DNA from: UBA6022 sp032154105
GTDB taxonomy: Bacteria; Patescibacteriota; Saccharimonadia; Saccharimonadales; Saccharimonadaceae
Assembly (NCBI GenBank): GCA_032154105.1
Contig: JALDYI010000002.1
Span: forward strand, 62,001 to 126,000
Direction of reading: 5' to 3'
DNA length: 64,000 nucleotides
Made by a program: the position numbers and the translations under genes. The stretch's first letter is position 1. Each line of letters opens with the position of its first letter. Under the pieces are notes generated by a model. The model was not told where the DNA came from. It ran no database searches and saw only the letters and a list, made by a program, of their open reading frames with translations. Shown piece after piece: positions 53,877 through 61,577 of this stretch.

Positions 53877-54644
53877 ATGAAAACAATCGAGCAAACACCA
53901 AACGTTATTGACTGGTCAAAGCCTGTCGGCATTCACTGTATTGATGATCGTGGTCATGAAGGTGCTACACAAGACATTAAGAATGCTGCTGGGTCATACG
54001 GCTATACGCTTGATACGTACGCGGCGCGTGCGATTGGTCGAGATGGTAAACTTGATGTCTATATGCCGGTCGGTGTAGGTGCGAAGGTTGTGACAAAGGG
54101 CCTGTCGCGCTATGCACTGCTCGGGTGTATCCATGAAGCATGCGCCGCAGAGGGCGGTGTACTTGCAATTGCCGATCAGTTTGCTACTAATGGTGAATTT
54201 ATCTTGAATGAGACGAATAGACTTCTCGATGGCAGTGTGAAGGAGTCGACCTTTGAGAAGTTGCAGGGTTTCCATGAGCAACTTAGTACGGATGAGCGGC
54301 TGTTTCGAGGTGTTGCTATTGAAGCTGCCGCCATGGATTCTGATGACGATCTTCCGAGAATTCCTCGATCCCGCCTTTTGAATGCGGAACATGCAGCCAC
54401 TCAGCTACGTATCAATATGCAAAAAGATACTTGGTACGATGCAGCCACTACCTATGCTCAAGGTAAGTCGGAATATAACTATGATCTTTGGGCAGTGCCT
54501 TTAGTTGCAGAGAAGATTAATACAATTATCCCGCACGATAACATTGAGGGATTCGTCATTGCGTCTGTTGCGCGAACTGTGGCAATCTCTCGCCTTCTTC
54601 CTCGAGACCACACGGCGACCGGCATTGATATTGCGGTTCATTAA
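53877..54644 (+). CDS. Beta-carbonic-anhydrase-like metalloprotein
   Basis: 255 residues. Two motifs match the zinc-binding pattern of beta-carbonic anhydrases: CIDDR (C21, D23, R25; CxDxR) and HEAC (H86, C89; HxxC). The 65-residue gap from C21 to H86 is near the usual 50-60. They sit in a GIHCIDDRG and YALLGCIHEACAAEGG context. The rest is not clearly homologous to characterised enzymes, and the region around 170-255 may be an extra domain. The gene is 820 bases downstream of dabB, separated by one convergent gene. A CO2/bicarbonate role is inferred from motif and context. Confidence 0.6.
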   Translation: MKTIEQTPNVIDWSKPVGIHCIDDRGHEGATQDIKNAAGSYGYTLDTYAARAIGRDGKLDVYMPVGVGAKVVTKGLSRYALLGCIHEACAAEGGVLAIADQFATNGEFILNETNRLLDGSVKESTFEKLQGFHEQLSTDERLFRGVAIEAAAMDSDDDLPRIPRSRLLNAEHAATQLRINMQKDTWYDAATTYAQGKSEYNYDLWAVPLVAEKINTIIPHDNIEGFVIASVARTVAISRLLPRDHTATGIDIAVH

Positions 54645-54789
54645 CACGGGTAGTTGTTTTGAGTTAAGCAGGTGTCCCCTATCCCGGTGGTGCTTTGTCT
54701 TCGCTACTCGGTCAACTATACTTAAGATAGGTCCACGCTGAAAAATCAGTAGGAACAACTTAACAAGCAAAAAGACAGAGGTGATTGAC

Positions 54790-55494
54790 ATGAAGTTGGA
54801 CTGGAACTGGCTGTTTCGCTATGTCCTCTTGGGGGTGCCCTTGCGACTGATGTTCAGGGTTCACGTGGTAGGACGTGAGAACTTGCCGGCAAAGGGTCCA
54901 TTTGTACTTGCGATTGGTAGTCATACGACCGAGTTGGAGTCGGCATTGATCCAAGTCTACCTACGTGAATGCGTCATTCGGTTCTTTGCTAAGGCGGAGT
55001 ACTGGCGCAAAAGCCTTCTCCATAAGTGGTTCTTTACTCACACTGGTCAGATACCACTGGAGCGTCTCGATCCACGTAGTGCCAATGCCACGATTGACAT
55101 CGGGGCGGAGATATTGAGGCAAGGTGGAATCTTGGCAATGTATCCCGAGGGCACGCGTTCAAAGGATGGTAAGCTTCATAAGGCACGTTCGGGTGTGGTG
55201 CGAACGGCAATTCGTGGTGGCGCGGTTATCGTGCCGGTCGGGTTGATTGGCTTCGATAAACTCAATCCTCCAGGTAAGGGGTTTCGGCCAGGCACTGCGA
55301 CGATAATTATCGGCAGGCCTATCAATCCAATAGCATTTCACAAGGTTGCCGACGCCGCTGTGCACCTGACGGGATCGACGAATGCACTCGAGAGATTGCT
55401 ATCGCCCGTTGTCACCGAGCACTTGATGCATGTCATCGCCCAGCTTTGTCACAAGGAGTATGTTCACGAATACCTTCCTGTTGGCGAAGGCTAA
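54790..55494 (+). CDS. 1-acylglycerol-3-phosphate acyltransferase (PlsC) family
   Basis: 234 residues from the ATG at 54790, with AGAGGTG at a good distance. The N-terminal region has one amphipathic or membrane-associated helix. The catalytic block is SHTTELESAL, in which the HX4D motif reads HX4E. The substrate-binding block is YPEGTRSKDGKLHKARSGV, followed by VPVGLIGFD. It makes phosphatidic acid from lysophosphatidate in the membrane. The Asp to Glu change may reduce or alter activity. Confidence 0.85.
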   Translation: MKLDWNWLFRYVLLGVPLRLMFRVHVVGRENLPAKGPFVLAIGSHTTELESALIQVYLRECVIRFFAKAEYWRKSLLHKWFFTHTGQIPLERLDPRSANATIDIGAEILRQGGILAMYPEGTRSKDGKLHKARSGVVRTAIRGGAVIVPVGLIGFDKLNPPGKGFRPGTATIIIGRPINPIAFHKVADAAVHLTGSTNALERLLSPVVTEHLMHVIAQLCHKEYVHEYLPVGEG

Positions 55495-55498
55495 GAAA

Positions 55499-55535
55499 AG
55501 CAGTGGAGCGGCCAAAAATTGGTCGCTCCACTGCT
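55499..55535 (+). terminator. 15-bp terminator hairpin
   Basis: AGCAGTGGAGCGGCC (55499-55513) pairs with GGTCGCTCCACTGCT (55521-55535), with one wobble pair. It lies four bases after the plsC stop. Confidence 0.85.
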
Positions 55536-55553
55536 GTCGGTTTGCTTGTTAAG

Positions 55554-56507
55554 TTAATTTAAACTAGCTAGAACTTCACGCACCTCCTGGGTGCTTTTTG
55601 TATGCATTAATGTATCACGCAGCTCACTGGCGCCGTCGAATTCGCGGACATAGATTTTGAAGAAGCGTTTGAGCGGTTCGAACTTACGCTCGCCAAGCTC
55701 GGCTGAATACTTATCGTGGAGATCGAGCTGGAGGTTAAGTAGGTCGAGGAGTTCTTCCCTGCTGTGGGTTTGTGGTGTCGTTTCAAATGCGTACGGGTTT
55801 GTAAAAATACCGCGGCCGATCATGACGCCGTCGATGCCGTATTTTTCAACCAGCTCTTCGCCGTGTTGGCGATCACGGATATCTCCGTTGATTGTAAGGA
55901 GCGTATGAGGCGCTATCTCGTCTCGTAGCTTTTTGATCTCTGGAATCATTTCAAAGTGAGCATCTACCTTGCTCATTTCTTTACGTGTGCGCAGGTGGAT
56001 GGTCAGGTTGACGACATCCTGTTTTAGTAGGTGCGTGAGCCAGTCTTTCCATTCGTCGGTGCTGCTGTAGCCAAGACGTGTTTTAACACTGACTGGCAGG
56101 CCGCCTTCTTTTGCGGCTGCAATCAGCTCGGAAGCTAGCTCTGGCTGCTTGATGAGCGCACTACCTGAGCCACCTTTGACGACGGATTTATCTGGGCAGC
56201 CCATGTTGATATCAATCCCCTTGTATCCTATTTCGGCGAGCCCTTTGGCCATGTGCGAGAATTGCTCTGGCTTATTGCCCCAAATTTGGGCGACCATCGG
56301 GTGTTCATCTTCGGTAAACGCCAATCGTCCGCGTGTACTATGTTCTCCCTGTGGGCTACAGTAGCTACTGGCATTAGTGAACTCGGTGAAAAATATGTCG
56401 GGCTTAGCGGCGCTCGCTACCACATGACGAAAAACAACGTCAGTCACTGCCTCCATCGGAGCCAGAATAAAGAATGGTCGTGGTAGTTCGTGCCAAATGT
56501 CACTCAT
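55554..56507 (-). CDS. tRNA-dihydrouridine synthase
   Basis: 317 residues. The FMN-TIM-barrel pattern starts with FILAPMEAVTDVVFRHV. The catalytic Cys is in INMGCPDKSVVKGGSGSAL and the phosphate-binding part is TINGDIRDRQHGEELVEKYGIDGVMIGRGIFTNP. The enzyme reduces uridines in tRNA. It is six bases from the end of the upstream small gene, so they are probably cotranscribed. Confidence 0.93.
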   Translation of the reverse strand: MSDIWHELPRPFFILAPMEAVTDVVFRHVVASAAKPDIFFTEFTNASSYCSPQGEHSTRGRLAFTEDEHPMVAQIWGNKPEQFSHMAKGLAEIGYKGIDINMGCPDKSVVKGGSGSALIKQPELASELIAAAKEGGLPVSVKTRLGYSSTDEWKDWLTHLLKQDVVNLTIHLRTRKEMSKVDAHFEMIPEIKKLRDEIAPHTLLTINGDIRDRQHGEELVEKYGIDGVMIGRGIFTNPYAFETTPQTHSREELLDLLNLQLDLHDKYSAELGERKFEPLKRFFKIYVREFDGASELRDTLMHTKSTQEVREVLASLN

Positions 56508-56512
56508 AGTAA

Positions 56513-56791
56513 TTAGTCAGTTTGCGGTGCCTGATCTAGAGTATTAAAGTCTGGGAAGATTGTCTCTTGAGATTGGGAGTTGTCACTATTGAGACTTGTG
56601 GCGCGATGCTCGATCGCATCTTGTACCATCCGCTGTCCAAGCTTGCTGTGCATGCGTTCACGCACGCCAAGGGGCGCTTTGAGCTGTTCTGCGTGGTCAA
56701 TTGTAGGAGGTGCCTCATAGATATGAGGAGTGCTATTGTATTCGATCTGGTCGCTTTGTTCGATTTGTCGAATATGCTTTGCTAATTCCAT
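56513..56791 (-). CDS. Small hypothetical protein upstream of dus
   Basis: 92 residues with GGGAGAGAAC ahead of the ATG. Hydrophilic, rich in Gln, His and Glu, with a helix (LGVRERMHSKLGQRMVQDAIEHRA) in the middle. No family is recognised. It probably shares a transcript with the dus gene. Confidence 0.65.
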   Translation of the reverse strand: MELAKHIRQIEQSDQIEYNSTPHIYEAPPTIDHAEQLKAPLGVRERMHSKLGQRMVQDAIEHRATSLNSDNSQSQETIFPDFNTLDQAPQTD

Positions 56792-56859
56792 GAGTTCTCT
56801 CCCGTGTGTTGTGGTAATCTGTATCTATTTTGACATATTTTCAGCAAAAATAAAACGCC

Positions 56860-56899
56860 TACTGCTCACCACAATCTGTTGATTGTGAGGAATAGTAGA
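56860..56899 (-). terminator. Terminator of the small gene at 56978-57157
   Basis: CTACTGCTCACCACAATC (56860-56877) pairs with 56882-56899 with few mismatches around TGTT. On the minus strand the stem is followed by GCGTTTTATTTTT. Confidence 0.8.
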
Positions 56900-56977
56900 C
56901 GGACAGGAATAGTGCATTCTGTTTTTTCGAGGTGTCTATGGCTGGGTGCCATAGTCCTACGTCCGTCATTTCGAGGT

Positions 56978-57157
56978 CTACTTCTTGGTGCCGTAGATTC
57001 TCTGCGACTTTTTGGCCGCTTCATCGGCGTTTTTGACGTCTGTCATGCCAACTCTCTTGGCATCGTCGACGAGACCCTGCTCTTCCGGACTCCGATTGGC
57101 CGGCTTCTTATTGGCGGCATCGAGAAAGTCCTGCTTGTTACGTGACAACCTAACCAC
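56978..57157 (-). CDS. Small basic hypothetical protein
   Basis: 59 residues, started at the GTG at 57157; the ribosome binding site is weak. The product is hydrophilic, Lys- and Ala-rich (RNKQDFLDAANKKPANRS; KNADEAAKKSQRIYGTKK) with no membrane segment. It could bind nucleic acid. The terminator at 56860-56899 lies downstream. Confidence 0.5.
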   Translation of the reverse strand: MVRLSRNKQDFLDAANKKPANRSPEEQGLVDDAKRVGMTDVKNADEAAKKSQRIYGTKK

Positions 57158-57268
57158 TACTCATTTCTTTTGCTAGATGGGGTGTTGCGGGTAAATTGCT
57201 GGGCGAGACGCTTCTTGCATCAAATATAGCCATAGTAGCTAGATTGGAAAGAAACGCCTCGCCAAGTT

Positions 57269-57354
57269 TGGTCGGGTGTGGCAGGGTTCGGACCTGCAGG
57301 TTTCTTAGTGCTAGGCACTGAGAAGCTTGCTACGTCATCGACGCCCACTCCCAA
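57269..57354 (-). ncRNA. tRNA-like structured RNA, unassigned
   Basis: On the minus strand, GGGAGTGG and CCACACCC pair as an acceptor-like helix with one A-A mismatch. Inside are hairpins CGTC-GAT-GACG and TTCTCAGTGC-CTA-GCACTAAGAA, and a T-arm-like GCAGG-TCCGAAC-CCTGC. The end reads CCCGACCA. There is no proper D-loop or seven-base anticodon loop, so it is not a canonical tRNA. Confidence 0.4.
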
Positions 57355-57357
57355 GGC

Positions 57358-57593
57358 TTAAAAAATAGGGGCGGAGCCTTGCATATTTGAGGGGCGAGCC
57401 AGGTGTCAAATGGGGGTATAACACGAGTCTCGAGCCAGCAAGGCCCCGCCGGTCAAAGACCGTCCTACACGTATATAGCCGCTTGGGGGTCGCGGGTGTG
57501 ACGCATAGGACGGCCGTCCTTGGGGTTGATATACACTATTCCTGTCAAAGTTCGTGCTTGTGGCACGAACTCAAACATTCGTGTACAAACACG
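57358..57593 (-). ncRNA. Putative structured RNA with own promoter and terminator
   Basis: Transcription should start near 57593. The segment is GC-rich with hairpin AGTTCGTGC/GCACGAACT, palindrome AGGACGGCCGTCCT and CGGTC/GACCG. Near the end, GGCGGGGCCTTGC pairs with GCAAGGCTCCGCC over 13 bp with one wobble, followed by CCTATTTTTT. No RNase P, tmRNA, SRP or 6S signature was recognised. Confidence 0.45.
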
Positions 57594-57599
57594 CTCATT

Positions 57600-57628
57600 A
57601 TAATATATCTTTTATGATAATTTGTCAA
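57600..57628 (-). promoter_or_regulatory. Strong sigma-70 type promoter
   Basis: On the minus strand TTGACA (57628-57623), 17-base spacer, TATTAT (57605-57600). It overlaps the stop region of the helicase gene and points into the RNA region. Confidence 0.75.
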
Positions 57629-60600
57629 TAGTTCTCTAAAAGATCGCGTTCAAAATCAAGCATGCCTTTATAGCTTTGTTCGTAGGCGGAAACATCAGGG
57701 AGATCGAGCGTACAGATGTGTTTCCAGACGGCTTCAATAAGTTTAGAAAAGCGCATGATCTCATCTGGCGTAAACGTTGCATCGAGTGCAAGTACATCCC
57801 CGTTTTTGGTTGGTTCGACAAATTGCAGTACACCATGATCGACTGTATACGCTTGGTAATCCCGTGAGCTTTCGACAAGTAACTTGTAAAACATGAGCTG
57901 CTGACGGTACTTGTGAAGCTTGATCTTCTCGTAGTCGGTCTTTCCCTGCCAGCTGGACGTCGCTTTACCTGTCTTGTAGTCGGTCACGATAATCGATTTG
58001 CTAGCGGTGTCGATATCGACAAGGTCGAGTGAGCCGGTAAGCCGGGCGTCGCCGATGCGGACTTGCTGGCCAGCAAAGTTGAGCTCTACTTTTTGTGTGT
58101 CAGAAAACGCTTCGTATTTTGCACCTAAAAACACCTGGAGAGTGTCACTGCCCCGCTGCAAATAATCAGCAAAATCAGCCTCGGACATGTGCTGCTCTTT
58201 GAGATTCTCCTCAAAGTCGTGCAATATGTCTTCGATTGGGCGATGATTCTTCTGGGCGGCGACATGGGCGTGTGCCCGTTGTAATGTACGGTGAATTGCC
58301 GATCCGTAGGCTGCACTGGGGCTCATAGCCTGCGGGAAGCGCAGAAGGTTGTTGAGGAGGAAGGTCTGTGGGCCGCCACGCGACACATCAAGGAAGTTAT
58401 TGAGGTGAGTGACGCTTAGCTTGTAACTTTCAAGCGTTGGTGCGAGGAGTTGCTGCATCGTCCCTTGGGATAGTGAAATAAGCGGCTCGTACCAGTTACG
58501 CTCGGCCGCATTGATACGTTCTTCAGCTGAATGCTCAAGTGTCGGCTGCTCTGGGTTCATGTTGGTCGTAAGGAGAAAGCTAGCGCCGAGTGTCGCCTTG
58601 CCGTTTGTGTCTGACAGCGAGTAGCTAATAATTAGCTGCTTTCGAGCTCGGGTCATAGCTACGAAGAAGAGGCGTAATCGTTCGTCGAGAGTGTCACCGG
58701 CCGGTGATAGCGGCAAATTTTCTGGATATCCGATGAGCCGGCTGCGACTGCGCACACGCTCTCCCCATGCCGTGTCGATAGCGCCAATGATATGAACAGT
58801 GTCGAACTCAAGGCCCTTTGATTTATGAGCGGTCATTAGGTTGACGGCATCGGTTTGCGTGTCGACGTATGGGCGGATACTAGCAATCGAACTGCCGAGC
58901 CGGCGATGTAAGTTGATAAATGAGAGCAGAGTGCGGACAGTCGGTGTTTCATCGATTTGGTAATCACGGAGCTTACTGCGAATTGTGCGTAGCGCTTCAA
59001 GGTAGACGAGATATTCATCTGGTTGAGATGTGATTTTGTCGGCCGAAAAGAAGTACTGATAAAACGGCGAAACAAACGTTTGCTCTTCACCTTCCGGCGC
59101 CAGTTCAACCTTGCCAAGAAGAATATCAAGCATTGCTTCAAGCGGCGTATGGGGTACTTTTTTGGCTGTATCAATCAGCCATTCATGAAGCGGCACGAAC
59201 TCTGGAGTAACGGCCATGATTTCCATCCATGACTTGCGCTGCTGGTAAGCTTGTAGGCTCAGCTTCCAGATTGATTGCGCGCTGATTCCCCAGGCGGTAT
59301 GCGAAAGAATCTCGGGCAAAAGCGCATTTACTTCATCGTGTCGGCTCTCGAACAATGCGACAACGAGCTTTGCGACTGCTTCGAGCTCGATGATCGGTTC
59401 AATATCAAGGACATTGTCGCGCCGCTCGTAGTTTACTTTGATGCCCGCATCGGCAAAGTACGGCAACAAGCTGATTATTTCGTGGTGGCGACGTGCAAGC
59501 ACGGCAATTGAGGCTGGTACTTGGCCGGCTGCGATACGTTTAGAAATGGCGGTGACGAGGAGTTGTCGCTCTTCATTGATAGTTCCCACTTCGACAAGCG
59601 ATACTTCAGCGTTGTCGGCACTGCGATGTGCGGTCAGGCTTTTATCGATGTCGTCGAGCACTGTTTCGAGGCGCTCGTTACCTTGGACGATCACACTGCG
59701 AGCAGCCTCAAGAATTGGCGCTGCTGACCTGTAGTTATCCCGAAGTGTAATGCGGGCTGTTGCCGGGTAGATACTTGGGAAGCTTAAGATGTTGCTGACT
59801 TCAGCGCCCTGGAAGCTGTAGATTGCTTGGTCGTCATCTCCTACAACCATGATGTTAGGACGGTCGGCGTTGATGTCGCTACTTGTGAGGTTGTGCAAAA
59901 TACGCATCTGTGCCATGTTGGTGTCTTGAAACTCATCCACCATGATGTATTGGTGTTTTTCCTGGAGATTAAAGCGTAGCTCTGGAAATACTTCCATGGC
60001 GTGCACTACGCGTAGAATCATGTCGTCAAAGTCGTATAGCTCAGCTTCTTGCATGCGAGATAGATATTGGTAGTAGACAAAGCTGACGGCGCGGAGTTTG
60101 GCTTGTCGCTCGTGACTTTTGAGGATAAAATCGCCCGCGTCGTTCTTTTTCATCCAGGCGTTGCGCCAGGCGGTGAGCGGTTTTGTTGAGTTGGATTCGC
60201 GAGCCTCTTCGATGGTGTGCTCGAGGCTGTCACCGAGTATGTCTGCCAAAGATACAACCCCGACAAGCCCAGTTGCACCCTCCGTCTGTCGTATCCGTCC
60301 TACGATTGGCTCGAGGAGGTCGATTGTCGCCTTGTTGATCCGGCTTGCAAACGCGGATGCAAGCAGCGGCTCGCAGGTGTCGATGACGTGATCATTAACA
60401 TCAAGTACAGCCAGGAGTTCGTCGCTCGTGAGACCACTCTTTTTGAGTTCGGATATTGTCGTGAGAGTGTCGCCAAGGTGGGTGTACTCACTGTTCATTT
60501 TGCCTGACAGTGGATTGCTATAGTCGAGCTCATCGAAGATGCCGCGGAGTAGTTCGTAACTACTGAGCTCGTCGGCGGCCCGAAAGTGCGCACCGTGATA

Positions 60601-60915
60601 AAAAAAGTCGCCATTTTGATTGATAACTTCTGCGCCGAAGCTGTGAAAGGTGTGAATCGCTACCTTAAACGCATCCTTGCCGATGATTTGCGACAGGCGT
60701 TCACGCATGGCATTGGCGCCACTTTCGGTAAATGTAAGACAAAGAATATTCTCGGGTAATGTATCGGTCTGCTTGAGGATATTGGCAACTCGCATACTAA
60801 GAAGCTCGGTCTTGCCTGTTCCTGGCCCAGCTATTACCATAACCGGGCCATCGATTGTATCAACGGCCTTCTTTTGAGCGTCATTCAATTTGGCGTAGCG
60901 AGTCGTGAAATCCAT
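57625..60915 (-). CDS. UvrD/AddA-like helicase-nuclease
   Basis: 1096 residues. Motor motifs: Walker A VIAGPGTGKTELL, DEFQDTNMAQM (motif II), VGDDDQAIYSFQGAE (motif III), LRDNYRS (IV), TAHKSKGLEFDTVHIIG (V) and FVAMTRARKQLIISY (VI). The C-terminal ~250 residues contain a PD-(D/E)xK nuclease (LTGSLDLVDIDTAS then IIVTDYKTGKAT and HKYRQQLMFYKLL). The architecture matches helicase-nucleases of the AdnB/AddA kind used in double-strand break repair. No partner subunit is adjacent. Confidence 0.92.
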   Translation of the reverse strand: MDFTTRYAKLNDAQKKAVDTIDGPVMVIAGPGTGKTELLSMRVANILKQTDTLPENILCLTFTESGANAMRERLSQIIGKDAFKVAIHTFHSFGAEVINQNGDFFYHGAHFRAADELSSYELLRGIFDELDYSNPLSGKMNSEYTHLGDTLTTISELKKSGLTSDELLAVLDVNDHVIDTCEPLLASAFASRINKATIDLLEPIVGRIRQTEGATGLVGVVSLADILGDSLEHTIEEARESNSTKPLTAWRNAWMKKNDAGDFILKSHERQAKLRAVSFVYYQYLSRMQEAELYDFDDMILRVVHAMEVFPELRFNLQEKHQYIMVDEFQDTNMAQMRILHNLTSSDINADRPNIMVVGDDDQAIYSFQGAEVSNILSFPSIYPATARITLRDNYRSAAPILEAARSVIVQGNERLETVLDDIDKSLTAHRSADNAEVSLVEVGTINEERQLLVTAISKRIAAGQVPASIAVLARRHHEIISLLPYFADAGIKVNYERRDNVLDIEPIIELEAVAKLVVALFESRHDEVNALLPEILSHTAWGISAQSIWKLSLQAYQQRKSWMEIMAVTPEFVPLHEWLIDTAKKVPHTPLEAMLDILLGKVELAPEGEEQTFVSPFYQYFFSADKITSQPDEYLVYLEALRTIRSKLRDYQIDETPTVRTLLSFINLHRRLGSSIASIRPYVDTQTDAVNLMTAHKSKGLEFDTVHIIGAIDTAWGERVRSRSRLIGYPENLPLSPAGDTLDERLRLFFVAMTRARKQLIISYSLSDTNGKATLGASFLLTTNMNPEQPTLEHSAEERINAAERNWYEPLISLSQGTMQQLLAPTLESYKLSVTHLNNFLDVSRGGPQTFLLNNLLRFPQAMSPSAAYGSAIHRTLQRAHAHVAAQKNHRPIEDILHDFEENLKEQHMSEADFADYLQRGSDTLQVFLGAKYEAFSDTQKVELNFAGQQVRIGDARLTGSLDLVDIDTASKSIIVTDYKTGKATSSWQGKTDYEKIKLHKYRQQLMFYKLLVESSRDYQAYTVDHGVLQFVEPTKNGDVLALDATFTPDEIMRFSKLIEAVWKHICTLDLPDVSAYEQSYKGMLDFERDLLENY

Positions 60916-61046
60916 TGAGTCTATTGTAGCCTAGATGGCGCCCTCTGTAACCTCTATCTACGTTGCTCAAGAGAATATTTCTACTATGGTGATATTGACA
61001 CCTGCCCCTTACTCTTTACAGACAGGGTGTTATAATACGAATAGAT

Positions 61047-61535
61047 ATGAATGAAGAGATTTATGACGACTTGGCACTGGAACGGATTGCACGCGATAAG
61101 TTCGGCCTTGATATTGATATCTCGAAAGTGATTCTGCGTCAGGCTGAGGTTGGGCGTCTGACGACCGCAACTGTCATGCTTACCAAAAAGAAACAGTTAT
61201 TTGTCTACGTGTCTGGCCATTCAAAGCTACTCTTTAGTGATGTGAAGAAGATCGTTTCTCGCATGGGGCTTAAGGCTGAGATCTACTTCCCTCCTAAGGG
61301 TCGAATTGATTATTTTGACGAGATTGGTCGTGAGAAATTTCGCGCCGTCTTCCCTGGCCGCGGACACATCAGCGACGATGATATTTTATTCTACCGCACT
61401 CTCGCGCCGTACAATCCAGCAATGATACTCATTAGCGAGGTGAAAAATGGCGAGATCTATCGGTACGATAGCGATGCTCGCGGCGACTGGCGCGTAGCAA
61501 CCAAATTCACTTATCGACGTATAAAAACCAGCTAG
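61047..61535 (+). CDS. Hypothetical protein
   Basis: 162 residues, soluble, alpha/beta. A TATAAT about 61031-61036 leaves a very short or no leader. The sequence has no metal or nucleotide motif that I recognise (VMLTKKKQLFVYVSGHSKLLFSDVKKIVSRMGLKAEIYFPPKG). The terminator at 61537-61568 is shared with the convergent methyltransferase gene. Confidence 0.7.
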   Translation: MNEEIYDDLALERIARDKFGLDIDISKVILRQAEVGRLTTATVMLTKKKQLFVYVSGHSKLLFSDVKKIVSRMGLKAEIYFPPKGRIDYFDEIGREKFRAVFPGRGHISDDDILFYRTLAPYNPAMILISEVKNGEIYRYDSDARGDWRVATKFTYRRIKTS

Positions 61536-61536
61536 T

Positions 61537-61568
61537 AAAAATACCGGATCGTATAATCCGGTATTTTT
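61537..61568. terminator. Bidirectional 13-bp terminator
   Basis: AAAAATACCGGAT (61537-61549) pairs perfectly with ATCCGGTATTTTT (61556-61568), with A and T runs for both directions. Confidence 0.93.
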
Positions 61569-61577
61569 ATAATTTAT

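Larger units (their letters stand above)
57158..57624. other. Non-coding region with structured RNA features
   Basis: 467 bases with no convincing coding sequence on either strand. It contains, reading on the minus strand, a strong promoter (57600-57628), a ~235-base GC-rich segment with a terminator-like end, an 86-base tRNA-like unit and a 15-bp inverted repeat (57201-57215 with 57251-57265). See the separate entries. Confidence 0.6.

Noticed and set aside
57269..57593. tmRNA gene on the minus strand
   Set aside because: A T-arm-like loop and CCA end are present, but there is no matching 5-prime acceptor strand at the predicted transcript start, no recognisable tag reading frame ending in LAA-stop, and an internal terminator-like T-run. 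Kept only as an unassigned RNA.
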